Of a DNA stretch of 64,000 nucleotides, positions 22,411 through 31,444 are shown one piece after another. A program made the translations under genes and the position numbers. The notes beneath the pieces were generated by a model. The model was not told the origin of the DNA. It saw only the letters and a list, made by a program, of their open reading frames with translations, and made no database searches. Source of the stretch: an uncultured bacterium (GTDB taxonomy: Bacteria; Bacillota; Clostridia; Oscillospirales; Ruminococcaceae); contig CAKXHL010000004.1 in assembly GCA_934875375.1 (NCBI GenBank), positions 1-64,000 of the forward strand, given 5' to 3'. Numbering within the stretch: position 1 is the stretch's first letter; each line of letters begins with the position of its first letter.

Positions 22411-25119
22411 TTAGACAAAAAAGCAGGGGGCCAGCGCCCAGGAACGGTGGGCGTCGGTATAGTAGGCGCTGCCGTCGGTGTGGACAAGGCAGAAATCGCT
22501 GCCGGTGCCCGAATAGACGGAACGGCACCACGCACGGGCCGCCGTGCCGGTGGCGTTGTGCTTATAATGCACCCTGCTGTTTCCAGCCTTGTAATAGTCA
22601 TACTGGGCCTGGTAATTCTTCTCCGCGCTGTTGGCGTAGGTTCTGGCCCCGTGGTATTCAAACTCCGAAAGCAGCGGCAGCAGATCCGTGGTGCTGGTGA
22701 CATAGCTGGCGGTGTCACTTCCGCCGCCGGTGTTGTCGCTGTACTTGGTGGCCGGCTTCATAACCGCCCGGAGATCCGCCGGCAGGGCTGCCAGCAGGGT
22801 GTTGGCCGCGGGGCTGGTGGCGCTGGTGCTGTTGCTGCCCAGCACGGTCTTTCTCATGTGGCTGTTATTCCACCCGCCGCTGTTCGTGTATGACGTGTTC
22901 ATGGTAAAGGCGCCGGTGGTGCTGGTACTGTTTCCGTAATTGCCGTCTACCAGGCCCACCAGGGTGCCGTTGATCTTACCGATCTGGAAATGGATCCGGT
23001 TGCTGCCCTCACGGCTGGCGTTGTGGTTGAAACCCAGGATAAACACGGAAATGGCCAGATTGGAGAACGTCGTGGCGCCCACCTTGCCGTTGATCGTGAT
23101 CCCCTTGGCGTCGCCCACGCTCCAGTAATTGGACCCTTTTCCGGCGTCGGACACGGCGCGGATCGTTGCCCAGCTGTTGGAGGCCAGCGTGTTGGAAATG
23201 CTGGTGACCGTCACCGGGGTGGTGGTCGTCTTGGTCACGCCGCCCTCGGAATAGCTGACAGTGACCGCCGTGGTGTTGGCTGCCATGGTGGTGGGGCTGC
23301 AGGTGTAGCCGGTGACGGTCTTTTTGCTGCCGTCCGCCATGGTAGCGGTGACCACCATTCCCGCGCTGTTGAACGTTTCGCCGGTGAAATAGGAGGTTTT
23401 CGTGGGTGCGTGTGTCACCGCGATACTGGAAAGGTAGTTGCTCACGGTAATGGCCTGGGTGCAGGTCTTACTCACGCCGCCCTCTGCGTAGGTAATCGTG
23501 ATCGTGGTATTGGACATTCCCAGGGCGCCGGTGGGTGAATAGGTCCAGCCGGTCACCACGCGGGTGGCGTTGTCCGAATATTTGGCGGTAATCACCATTC
23601 CGGCGCTGCTGAACTTCTCCCCGTACTTGTAGGCGGTTTTCGTTGGTGCCGTCGTCACGGAAATGCTGGACAGGGTGCGGATCGTGATCGCCTGGGTGCA
23701 GGTCTTTGTGACGCCGTTTTCCGTGTAGGAGATCGTCACCGCCGTGTCCGTCTTGGAAAGGGCGCCGCTGGGGGTGTACGTCCAGCCCGTCACGGTCTTT
23801 TTGGTGCCGTTGGACATGGTGGCCTCAATCACCATTCCGGTGGCGTCGAAACTCTCACCGATGTAATACGCGGTTTTGTTGGGTGCGGTTTTCACGGAAA
23901 TGCTGGACATTTCCAGGACCGTGACCGCCTGGGTGGTCGTGACCGTCACGCCCGCCCGCTGGTATTTGATCGTCACCGCCGTGGTGCTGGCTGCCATAAC
24001 GGTGGGGCTGAACGTGCAGCCGTCGGTTACGTCCTCCGTGGTGCCGTCGGCATAGGTGGCGGTGACCACCAGGCCGGTGGGGTCGAATGTTTCCCCCACG
24101 TTGTAGGTGGTTTTCGTGGGTGCGTGGGTAACTGCCACGCTGGAGGTAATCACCAGATCCACGTTGTACTGCATGGCGCCGGTGACCTCCACCACGGCGC
24201 TGGCCGTGTGGCCGTTCAGGGTGGCGGTTACCTCCCAGGTGCCGGTGTTCTCCGGCAGGGAGAACTTGGTGGAACCCACGCCGTTCAGGGTGGTTTCTCC
24301 GTCCGTGCAAACCACCGCCGCGCCGGCGCAGGTCGTCACGTTGATACTGGCAGACTGGACGCCCAGGGCCTCCTTTAGCTTTTTCAGCGTGACCTTACGG
24401 TTTTGCCCGTCAGCACCGGAGAAAAACGGAACCGTGTCCGTCAGGGCCATGGCGTTGCTTTCCGTCAGCACTTGGGTGGGCTGCTGGTAGTCCACGCCCG
24501 GCGTGGCCTTGGTCACGGTGTGGTTTCCCTTTGCGTCCTGGCCGCCTTTCAAAATGCCCTTGGCGGTGATCGTGTCCTGTTTCTTTTCCAGTTCTTTGTT
24601 GATCTTCTCAAACAGGGCATTATGGGCGTTCGCGTCCTTGTCGTGCGCCTCCAGGTCCGCCTCCGACACCAGCACCTGCGAACTGGACAGGGTGCAGGAC
24701 ACCGTGGAGGCGTCGCCCACGATAATGGGCACAGTAATGTTTTTTTCCACCGTTTCCACCGACGCCACGGGGATAAAGTCCGCCGTGTCATAGGCGTTTT
24801 GGTAGCAGTAAAGAATGTCGTGGCTGCGGTCATTGGGGTAATCGGGATCCGCCGCAAACACGCCGATCTCGCGCCAGTAAAAACCCTCCTCCAGTTCTGC
24901 GTTGGAGAAATGGCCGGACACGTCGGCGTACTGCTCCGCGTTGTTCTTCACCGCGGCGTCAATAGTCACCACGGCGCTGACAAGGGCCGTCATAGCGGAG
25001 ATCGGGCCGCTGATTGTGCCGTTACCCAGCTGAATGGTTGTGAATTTGATCCCCTCACCGGCCATATTCCTGTAATACAGGTTTTTGCCGGCGTCTGTCA
25101 GTTTCGGGGCCTGAAACAT
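22411..25119 (-). CDS. DGR-diversified tail fibre with four Ig-like domains
   Basis: The 902-residue fibre starts with a phage tail-collar type region (about 1-160), followed by a linker. Four bacterial Ig-like (Big_3) repeats span about residues 327-645, each starting SS(I/V)xVxxAPxKTxY. A C-terminal DUF6273/C-type-lectin-like domain follows, in which WCRSVYSGTGSDFCLVHTDG precedes the end WALAPCFFV. The VR covers about residues 858-898, so the receptor-binding tip is what varies. It presumably sets host range. It follows baseplate genes I and J in the late operon. Confidence 0.9.
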   Translation of the reverse strand: MFQAPKLTDAGKNLYYRNMAGEGIKFTTIQLGNGTISGPISAMTALVSAVVTIDAAVKNNAEQYADVSGHFSNAELEEGFYWREIGVFAADPDYPNDRSHDILYCYQNAYDTADFIPVASVETVEKNITVPIIVGDASTVSCTLSSSQVLVSEADLEAHDKDANAHNALFEKINKELEKKQDTITAKGILKGGQDAKGNHTVTKATPGVDYQQPTQVLTESNAMALTDTVPFFSGADGQNRKVTLKKLKEALGVQSASINVTTCAGAAVVCTDGETTLNGVGSTKFSLPENTGTWEVTATLNGHTASAVVEVTGAMQYNVDLVITSSVAVTHAPTKTTYNVGETFDPTGLVVTATYADGTTEDVTDGCTFSPTVMAASTTAVTIKYQRAGVTVTTTQAVTVLEMSSISVKTAPNKTAYYIGESFDATGMVIEATMSNGTKKTVTGWTYTPSGALSKTDTAVTISYTENGVTKTCTQAITIRTLSSISVTTAPTKTAYKYGEKFSSAGMVITAKYSDNATRVVTGWTYSPTGALGMSNTTITITYAEGGVSKTCTQAITVSNYLSSIAVTHAPTKTSYFTGETFNSAGMVVTATMADGSKKTVTGYTCSPTTMAANTTAVTVSYSEGGVTKTTTTPVTVTSISNTLASNSWATIRAVSDAGKGSNYWSVGDAKGITINGKVGATTFSNLAISVFILGFNHNASREGSNRIHFQIGKINGTLVGLVDGNYGNSTSTTGAFTMNTSYTNSGGWNNSHMRKTVLGSNSTSATSPAANTLLAALPADLRAVMKPATKYSDNTGGGSDTASYVTSTTDLLPLLSEFEYHGARTYANSAEKNYQAQYDYYKAGNSRVHYKHNATGTAARAWCRSVYSGTGSDFCLVHTDGSAYYTDAHRSWALAPCFFV
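22424..22545 (-). repeat. DGR variable region (VR)
   Basis: The 122-bp 3' end of the fibre gene is homologous to the TR with 16 substitutions. All 13 TR Asn codons are changed here, to Arg, Tyr, Thr, Gly, Ser, Asp and His. The invariant part nearest the stop (GGCGCTGG on the coding strand) is the initiation-of-mutagenic-homing side. Confidence 0.95.
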
Positions 25120-25135
25120 GGCTGATAACCTCCTG

Positions 25136-25705
25136 TTACATAGTCGCCCTTTGCAGGGTGATAAAATCGCCCGTGTGGATCCAATGTCCCACGAATACCT
25201 CCGCCGGAGGTGTGGACAGATCCAACACGATTTCGTCCAGCCAGGCAGAAAGGCGCTTTACGGTGCCCAGCACCCGCTTGAACTCCTCCACGTCGTCCGA
25301 CGTAATAGCCGGGTTCGTGGTGTATGCCTTGAAGTGATAGGGTTTCCCGCCGTATTCCCACCACTCGCTGATATGACCGGCCTGGAAAATGGTTTCAATA
25401 ATCCGGTTCACCGCTGCCGGGGTGCCCATCTGTGCGTAAAACAGCAGGCTTTCCGCGATCAGGGTTCGCTTGACCTTAATGGAAAAGTTTTCGTCATAGG
25501 ACGGGGTACGCAGTTCCACGGCCAGCAGATCCAGCACCTTTTCCGGCACAGCATAGATCGCCGCATAGGTGCGGGCGCCGTCGGCATAGGCCAGCAGCTT
25601 CTCCACCTGCCTGCCCACGGCGTAGGCAAGCGCCTGGATCTCCGTCTGCTCTGCCAGGTTCTCCGGCATAATGTCCGTGAAGCGGCTGCCGGAAAGTTTA
25701 ATCAT
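25136..25705 (-). CDS. Phage tail protein I (P2 gpI-like)
   Basis: The 189-residue baseplate protein has the gpI signature of a helical N-terminus (ENLAEQTEIQALAYAVGRQV) and a central LLDLLAVELRTPSYDENFS-like segment. The ATG at 25705 follows GGAGGG and overlaps the end of the J gene. In P2, gpI lies at the baseplate rim with gpJ and gpW. Confidence 0.85.
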   Translation of the reverse strand: MIKLSGSRFTDIMPENLAEQTEIQALAYAVGRQVEKLLAYADGARTYAAIYAVPEKVLDLLAVELRTPSYDENFSIKVKRTLIAESLLFYAQMGTPAAVNRIIETIFQAGHISEWWEYGGKPYHFKAYTTNPAITSDDVEEFKRVLGTVKRLSAWLDEIVLDLSTPPAEVFVGHWIHTGDFITLQRATM

Positions 25706-26852
25706 CTTCCAGCCCTCCATACGTCACGGTGGCCGATCCGGTCAATGCTGCCACCTTGGTGGCGGCCACCGCCGCGAACGTCGGCGCGGTCACGGTGACA
25801 CGCTTGGCGCCTGCCTCCATGACCATGGCGGCCAGTTGCGACGGGTTCACGTCGCGGCCTATGGTGCGTTGCCAGGTTTTATATTCCTCCACGGCCTGGG
25901 CCACCGCTGCCTGGATTGCCACCGCTCTGGCGCTGTCGCTGCGGTTGATGTAATACGTCAGGTTAATGCTGTATGTGACCTCCTCCGGGGCTTTCACGGT
26001 CAGCTTGTCCGTCATGGGGCGGATCGTCTTGCCGGAGAGGTACGCCTGCAGGCCGGAGATCATGGCCGCGCCCGGCTTGGAACCGTCGGCCATGATGAAA
26101 ACAATATCCACCTGGCCCGCTTCGTGGTCGCTGGTAGCCACCACGTCACCAATGGCGGCGTTGTACTTCTTGGCGTGGTACAGGTATCCGTCCTCCGGGC
26201 CTGCCGTAGAATAGGCACCAGGGGCCAGGTAAACCCGCTCCGCCAGGCTTTCGTCGTTCTCCACGTCTGCGCCGCCCTCCGTGGTGTTCTGGTTCACGGC
26301 GCTGGTAATGTAGGGAACGGGATCCACGATGGTGGACACCTCGCCAGGCGCCAGTCCGTTGCCCGCGTTGCCTGTTGCGGTACACTCCGCCAGCACGTCC
26401 ACCGTCAGGCTGCCCGCCGGGATCTCCGCGTACTCCATCGTGCTGAAATAAATGGAACCGCTGGAGGAAACCCTGGTGCCCGCCGGGATCGGTGTGGCCA
26501 GCGTCCTGGTGGCCGACGCGGTAAAGCGGATCGTGGTCGTGGCCGCCTTGGCCGGTTCTCTGGTAACGCCTTTCAGCAGCGCCAGATTGTCCAGGAACTC
26601 CGAATAGGAGTATTTCAAAAGGCTTTGCTTGCCCGCTCGGTCAACGTACTGCATGGCTTGGTAAATCTGCGCCGCCGCCGAATACAGGATCATGCGGTGG
26701 ACAGAGGCGCGGCCCAGGGACACCTTGCTGCCCGTCGCTTGGAGCATGAACGCCTCAAAGTCTGCCACCATATCCCCGCGCACGTCGTCAATGGTCTTGT
26801 TGTCGATGAAAGACACGTCCGGGGTGTTCTGAATTGCGGAAATATCAGGCAC
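25698..26852 (-). CDS. Baseplate assembly protein J
   Basis: The 384-residue baseplate J-like protein is typical of contractile tails. Visible are the N-terminal ISAIQNTPDVSFIDNKT, the central LAPGEVSTIVDPVPYITSAV loop with the ENDESLAERVYLAPGA motif, and a C-terminal AVAQAVEEYKTWQRTIGRDV. It forms the outer wedge of the baseplate. Start and stop overlap both neighbouring genes, as is usual in this operon. Confidence 0.9.
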   Translation of the reverse strand: MPDISAIQNTPDVSFIDNKTIDDVRGDMVADFEAFMLQATGSKVSLGRASVHRMILYSAAAQIYQAMQYVDRAGKQSLLKYSYSEFLDNLALLKGVTREPAKAATTTIRFTASATRTLATPIPAGTRVSSSGSIYFSTMEYAEIPAGSLTVDVLAECTATGNAGNGLAPGEVSTIVDPVPYITSAVNQNTTEGGADVENDESLAERVYLAPGAYSTAGPEDGYLYHAKKYNAAIGDVVATSDHEAGQVDIVFIMADGSKPGAAMISGLQAYLSGKTIRPMTDKLTVKAPEEVTYSINLTYYINRSDSARAVAIQAAVAQAVEEYKTWQRTIGRDVNPSQLAAMVMEAGAKRVTVTAPTFAAVAATKVAALTGSATVTYGGLEDD

Positions 26853-27150
26853 TTGTTATCACCACCTTGGGAAAAAGTTTTCCGGTGTTGCCGCCGGTCC
26901 AGGTCACTTCCTGCACCCGCACCTCCGGTATGAATTTGGACACCTTTTCGGTGACCTCCGCCGTGTAAAGGCTCTTTGCGGCCTCTGGCGGCATATCCAC
27001 AAAATCCATGTTCAGGCCGAAAGCCCGATCCAACGGCATGGTTCCCTCCCGTGTGGACAGCAGGAGGGCCAGCTGCCGATCCAGTTCTGCCAGCCAGTCC
27101 GCCGTGAACGTATATTCCAGTTGGAAATTGAAAAGGTCGTTTTCGTTCAT
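26845..27150 (-). CDS. Baseplate wedge protein (GP25/gpW-like)
   Basis: This 101-residue protein lies between gpU-like and J-like genes. The LLLSTREGTMPLDRAFGLNM segment resembles GP25/W lysozyme-like baseplate proteins, which in phages serve as structural wedge subunits. It overlaps both neighbours by 4-8 nt. Confidence 0.75.
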   Translation of the reverse strand: MNENDLFNFQLEYTFTADWLAELDRQLALLLSTREGTMPLDRAFGLNMDFVDMPPEAAKSLYTAEVTEKVSKFIPEVRVQEVTWTGGNTGKLFPKVVITSA

Positions 27151-27539
27151 GCGTATTCCTCCAGTGAAATGGTCAGGGTAGCCTTGGCCAATTCTCCGCG
27201 GCTGTAAACCTTGTCCCAGGCTTCACTCGATCCTGTAACGCGGAACGGACGGCGGCCCACCAGTCTGCCGCCGATCACCAGGTACTCCGCCGAACCTCTT
27301 TCCACCATGCGCTCCACCATGTCCAGGATCCGCCGCGGCTTCACGCCCAGGGCAGCGGACAGGTGAATGGTCAGGCTTATGGTCTGGAGGCCAGGCCCTA
27401 AAAACTCCGCTTTCGGCTTCACACCTAAAACTTCGTGTTCGGTCCAGCGCCCGGAAACCTCGCGGCTCATGCTCTCAAAGGTCAAAACCCTGTTGTCGCT
27501 CACCTCAAAAATGATTTTGCGCCCCAGCGTTCCGATCAT
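27147..27539 (-). CDS. Phage tail protein U-like (P2 gpU)
   Basis: The 130-residue protein (MIGTLGRKIIFEVSDNRVLT start, HEVLGVKPKAEFLGPGLQTI middle) fits the P2 gpU family, a tail completion protein. It lies between the spike gene and the GP25-like gene. Confidence 0.75.
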   Translation of the reverse strand: MIGTLGRKIIFEVSDNRVLTFESMSREVSGRWTEHEVLGVKPKAEFLGPGLQTISLTIHLSAALGVKPRRILDMVERMVERGSAEYLVIGGRLVGRRPFRVTGSSEAWDKVYSRGELAKATLTISLEEYA

Positions 27540-27554
27540 GTGTAAATCGCCTCC

Positions 27555-27998
27555 TTACGATGGCCCGGAGGTTCCGCCGCCCATGCTGTCCGTGTGGGTG
27601 TGGTTGTCCAGGGAAACCCCGCCGGCGGTCACGTCGCCGCTGACGGTCACGGTTCCGTCAATCACCAGCTTGGCGGCCTTGATGGTCATGGTGCCGTCCT
27701 TATAGCGGATCATGGCCTCACCCGGCGAACGGGCCAGGTCTTTGCGGTAAAGCCCTTTGGAACCCTCCGGGGGCTTGTTCTTTTCGCTCCACGGTCGTCC
27801 CAGGACCACGCCCGCCTCCGTGCCGTTGGATAGGTGAAGCACCATAACCATGTCGTCCACCTCCGGCATGAAATACTCCGATGAAATCAGGGGAATGGGG
27901 GCGGTCACGGCGTCGTCCTTTTCGTGGTACACCACGCGGACCGTGCCCGCGGCGTAATCAATGGCTGAAATCTTACCCAGCCGGATATTGTTTTCCAT
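27555..27998 (-). CDS. Baseplate spike protein (gpV-like)
   Basis: The 147-residue protein starts with an OB-fold (RLGKISAIDYAAGTVRVVYH) and continues with a repetitive beta segment (KDGTMTIKAAKLVIDGTVTV) that would form the trimeric needle. The end, LDNHTHTDSMGG, has the HxH pattern that binds iron at the tip of P2-type spikes. It pierces the cell envelope. Confidence 0.85.
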   Translation of the reverse strand: MENNIRLGKISAIDYAAGTVRVVYHEKDDAVTAPIPLISSEYFMPEVDDMVMVLHLSNGTEAGVVLGRPWSEKNKPPEGSKGLYRKDLARSPGEAMIRYKDGTMTIKAAKLVIDGTVTVSGDVTAGGVSLDNHTHTDSMGGGTSGPS

Positions 27999-28013
27999 GC
28001 GTTCCTCCTCGCG

Positions 28014-29012
28014 TCATTCCTCCACCAGCGACATTTCCAGGTCCATGGTGTAGCCGCCGGATCCGCTGACGTTGTGGGTAATGGTGTCAATGTAATACTT
28101 GCCGGACAGTTTCCCCAGGCCCACCACCTGGACGCATTGGGAGGCCACCAGAGAGGCGTTTCCCACAATGGTGGCGGAAAGTTTTGTCTTGCCGTGGTTT
28201 GCCTTGGCCACCGCCGCCTTGATCTTCCGTTCCGCGTCGGCCTTGCTGTCGGCCTTGCCGCTCTGCTTTAGGATCCGGCTGCCCTTGCCCACGGTCACCT
28301 TGATTTCCTTTTCCGTGGCCGGGCTGGTGTATGTGAACTCTCCGCCGGTGTAGGTGCCGGCCTGATCCTGCTGCCATGACCAGGATTTCATACTGGACGG
28401 GGACAGCACCGCCGCCGCGCCCTTTTTCTTGTATGCCTCCCGGTCATACACCACGATCTTTTGGGCGTAGACTTTCATGGCCAGCCCGTAGGTGTTGCAC
28501 AGGTTCATGTAAAATTCACAGTCGGTTTGTTCCGATTGCTCCACGCTTTTGATCGTGAACGGGTCGCCCTCCACGTCCCAGGCCAGCGCGATCCCGGCGC
28601 GGCCTGCGATCTCGGTTCCGATCTCTTTTATGGTCACGTTTTCCCAGGTCTTTGTCCGCTGGGTGGTGGTGAAACTGCTGTCCAGCGGCGTGGAGATCGC
28701 GGAAATGCTCCCGGAAACCGGCCAGCCGGAAAAGCTGAAACTGTCCACGATAAAGAAACCGCACGGCAGGATCCGGTTGTCCCCGGAATACTGGCAGTTC
28801 AGCGCCCGGATCGTCGCGGCCAGGGTGTCACCGGCGACGGGGATCCACGCCCCCGTCCACCGGCGATCCCGGTCTTGCAGCGTAATGTCCAGGCTGTCCG
28901 CCTCTCCGCTGGCCGGATCCGTGTATGAAATATCCGTCACGAAACCGGAAATTTCCGCCGTGGCTGCGGTTCCGTTGTAAATCAGGTCTACATACGCCCG
29001 CCGTGTATTCAT
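28014..29012 (-). CDS. Baseplate hub protein (late control D-like)
   Basis: The 332-residue member of the phage late control D/gp27-like hub family starts with NTRRAYVDLIYNGTAATAEI and has the characteristic QSEQTDCEFYMNLCNTYGLA segment and a C-terminal VQVVGLGKLSGKYYIDTITH. It forms the tail hub under the tube and carries the spike. It overlaps the tail X gene by 4 nt. Confidence 0.88.
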   Translation of the reverse strand: MNTRRAYVDLIYNGTAATAEISGFVTDISYTDPASGEADSLDITLQDRDRRWTGAWIPVAGDTLAATIRALNCQYSGDNRILPCGFFIVDSFSFSGWPVSGSISAISTPLDSSFTTTQRTKTWENVTIKEIGTEIAGRAGIALAWDVEGDPFTIKSVEQSEQTDCEFYMNLCNTYGLAMKVYAQKIVVYDREAYKKKGAAAVLSPSSMKSWSWQQDQAGTYTGGEFTYTSPATEKEIKVTVGKGSRILKQSGKADSKADAERKIKAAVAKANHGKTKLSATIVGNASLVASQCVQVVGLGKLSGKYYIDTITHNVSGSGGYTMDLEMSLVEE

Positions 29013-29221
29013 ACCTTGCTCCTCCAGATCGGCAGGTCATTGGCCGCGGTCTGCTCCGGCGGTGCCGGGGTCTGGAGGACCACCCCGGCGTCAAACACGA
29101 ACGTGTCCAGCAGCGGGAAATTGTTTTCCATCAGCCAGCCGGTGTATTCTTCGTCGCCGTACACCTCATATGCGATTTTGTCCCATACGTCCCCCTGCTT
29201 GGTGGTGTAGGTGCTTTCCAT
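29009..29221 (-). CDS. Tail protein X (LysM-like)
   Basis: The 70-residue LysM-like protein begins YTTKQGDVWDKIAYEVYGDE and ends with the VLQTPAPPE motif of P2 gpX. In myophages it links hub and tail tube. Confidence 0.85.
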   Translation of the reverse strand: MESTYTTKQGDVWDKIAYEVYGDEEYTGWLMENNFPLLDTFVFDAGVVLQTPAPPEQTAANDLPIWRSKV

Positions 29222-29236
29222 GGTGTGGTCCTCCTC

Positions 29237-31444
29237 TTATGCCGGGCTGAATTGCTTGCGCTTCTCCTCGGCTTTCATCTGCCTATACAGTTTCTTGAAC
29301 TCCGCGAAACTGATCCGCCCGGCCTCCTCGGCCTCCTCGCGGCTCGGCGTCCCGCCGTAGAAATTGAATACCGGGGAGAAAACGACGGTTTCACCGCCGC
29401 CGCCCGTTCCGCCGCCCGGTGTCGGCTTCGGCTTCGTCCATTCGTCCAGGAGGGCCGCCAGCTTGGACAGCGGCAGCACCGCCTCCGGCTCTCCGCCCTC
29501 ACCGATCTGCGCCAGCGTGGGCGCCGTGGCAATACCACCGGCAGCCAGGGCGGGGATCGTCGGAATGTTAAAGCCCAGGGTTTTCCCGCCGACGCCCGGA
29601 ACCCAGTCCGGGATCGTCACGGAAATGCTGTTGATCTTCTCCAGCACCCAGTTGATTGCGGAAATAACCCCGTTTATGGGGGCTTTCGCCAGGTTCACGA
29701 TCATGCCAAACACGTTTCCGAAAATGGCCACGATATTGTCCCAGGCGGCGCTCCAGTTGCCCGCAAATACGTTCTGCACAAAGTCAATGATATTGGCAAA
29801 AATGGCCTTGACGTTTTCCCAGGCCGCCGAAACACTTTTCCACCACCCGCTCAAATAAGCGGACAGCAGGGGGAAATTAGACTGGAACGCAGAAACCAGG
29901 TTCGCCACGGCCTCGGAAACGCCGGTCTTGATGTTTCCCCATACCTCGGAGATCTTCGCGCCCAGTTCCACGGCCTTGGCCTTGATCTTGTCCCAGTTCT
30001 TATAAATCAGGATCCCCGCCGCCACAGCCAGGCCGATGGCGGCCACAACTGCCAGCACGGGAAGATTTAGCGCCGTCATGGCGCCCGCCAGGGTAAAGGT
30101 GCCCGTGGCGCTTGCTGCGGTGACCACTTTATACACGGCCATAACTGCGTTGTAGGCGGTGATCGCCACTTTATACGCCTTGTAGGCCGCCACAGCGGTG
30201 GCAATACCCGCCGCCAGCGCCAGGATCAGGGTGCGGTGTTCCGAAATCCATTTCACCGCGGTTTCCGCCGCCGGAATGATGGTTCCGGTCATGTAGCTGC
30301 CGATCTTCTCCAGCGCCTCCGAAACCACCGGCAGGGCCGCCTCCGCGAACTCCCGCACATACGGCAGAATGTTGGTGCCCAGCTGCGTCAAGAAATTGGC
30401 GCCCAGGTTTTTAACCATCTGAATGTCGTATGCCAGGGTGTTGGTCTGCCGCTCAAAGGCGGTATTTGCCGCGCCGGTGGCTTCGTACATTTCCGCCGTC
30501 TTGCTGGTCAGGTTTTCGGCCTGGTTGCCTGCCATAGCCAGCACCGCGGTTTGTGCCTCCACAGAGGAGAACAGGCCAGCAAACGCCAGTTCGTTGCCTC
30601 CCACAGCGTCCTTTAGGGCGTCCAGAGATCCCTGCAGGCCCTTGCTTTCAAGCAGCGCCTGGCCGCTTTCATAGCCCATGTTTTTAAGGGCGGCCTGCAT
30701 ATTCTTGGACGGGGAGAGGAACGCCTGCATTGTGGCTTTCATCTGCGTAACCACTTCCGCCGTGGAACCTGTAACGCCGGTCAGCGTGGCCATGGCGCCC
30801 CATAGCTGTTCTTGCTCCAGCCCCAGGGTACTGGCCAGGGGAATGACCTTGCCCATGCCTGCGGCCAGTTCCGGGAAAGAGGTCTGGCCCAGTCTTACGG
30901 TGGCAAATGCCAGATCCGCCGCCTGCTGCACCGCCTCCGCGGAGGTATCGCCGTAACCCTTGGTTACGGCAGAAAGTAGGTTGATACTGTCCGTCGTGGT
31001 CGCGTTTCCCGCCGCCGCGGATTTTGCCGCGGTTTCCAGAATGGCCGCGGCGTCTGCGCTGTCACCGAAAGCGGAAACCACCTGATACATTCCGTCCGTC
31101 AGGTCAGCCGTGGCCACGCCCGTGCGGTTGGAGATTTCCAGAACCTGATCCCCGATTTCCGCCGTTCGTGCGGCCACCTCTGCCTCCGTGCCGGTCAGCA
31201 GCGTGGAAACGTTGGCCAGCTGGGCCTCATACTCCGCCGCGGATTTCACCGCAGCGGTTCCCAGGGTCGCCACAGCGGTGGCGGTTGCTACCATGGCACC
31301 GGCAGCGATCTTTCCTGCGGTCTTTGCCGTTTTCCCCAGCGCAGCCAGGTTCTTGTCTGCGGTGCTGCAGGCGGTTTTCAGGGAACCGTCCACCTTGCCG
31401 CCGATTTTCAGCATTAACTCATACGTTTTATTTTTGCCGGCCAT
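29237..31444 (-). CDS. Tail tape measure protein
   Basis: The 735-residue protein has the TP901-type tape-measure core: an Ala-rich N-terminal helical part, the conserved GVTGSTAEVVTQMKATMQAF region near residue 200, and two hydrophobic clusters (ALAAGIATAVAAYKAYKVAI; VLAVVAAIGLAVAAGILIY). It is followed by an EVWGNIKTGV-type repeat region and a C-terminal GGTPSREEAEEAG. It sets tail length and is ejected during infection. Confidence 0.9.
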   Translation of the reverse strand: MAGKNKTYELMLKIGGKVDGSLKTACSTADKNLAALGKTAKTAGKIAAGAMVATATAVATLGTAAVKSAAEYEAQLANVSTLLTGTEAEVAARTAEIGDQVLEISNRTGVATADLTDGMYQVVSAFGDSADAAAILETAAKSAAAGNATTTDSINLLSAVTKGYGDTSAEAVQQAADLAFATVRLGQTSFPELAAGMGKVIPLASTLGLEQEQLWGAMATLTGVTGSTAEVVTQMKATMQAFLSPSKNMQAALKNMGYESGQALLESKGLQGSLDALKDAVGGNELAFAGLFSSVEAQTAVLAMAGNQAENLTSKTAEMYEATGAANTAFERQTNTLAYDIQMVKNLGANFLTQLGTNILPYVREFAEAALPVVSEALEKIGSYMTGTIIPAAETAVKWISEHRTLILALAAGIATAVAAYKAYKVAITAYNAVMAVYKVVTAASATGTFTLAGAMTALNLPVLAVVAAIGLAVAAGILIYKNWDKIKAKAVELGAKISEVWGNIKTGVSEAVANLVSAFQSNFPLLSAYLSGWWKSVSAAWENVKAIFANIIDFVQNVFAGNWSAAWDNIVAIFGNVFGMIVNLAKAPINGVISAINWVLEKINSISVTIPDWVPGVGGKTLGFNIPTIPALAAGGIATAPTLAQIGEGGEPEAVLPLSKLAALLDEWTKPKPTPGGGTGGGGETVVFSPVFNFYGGTPSREEAEEAGRISFAEFKKLYRQMKAEEKRKQFSPA

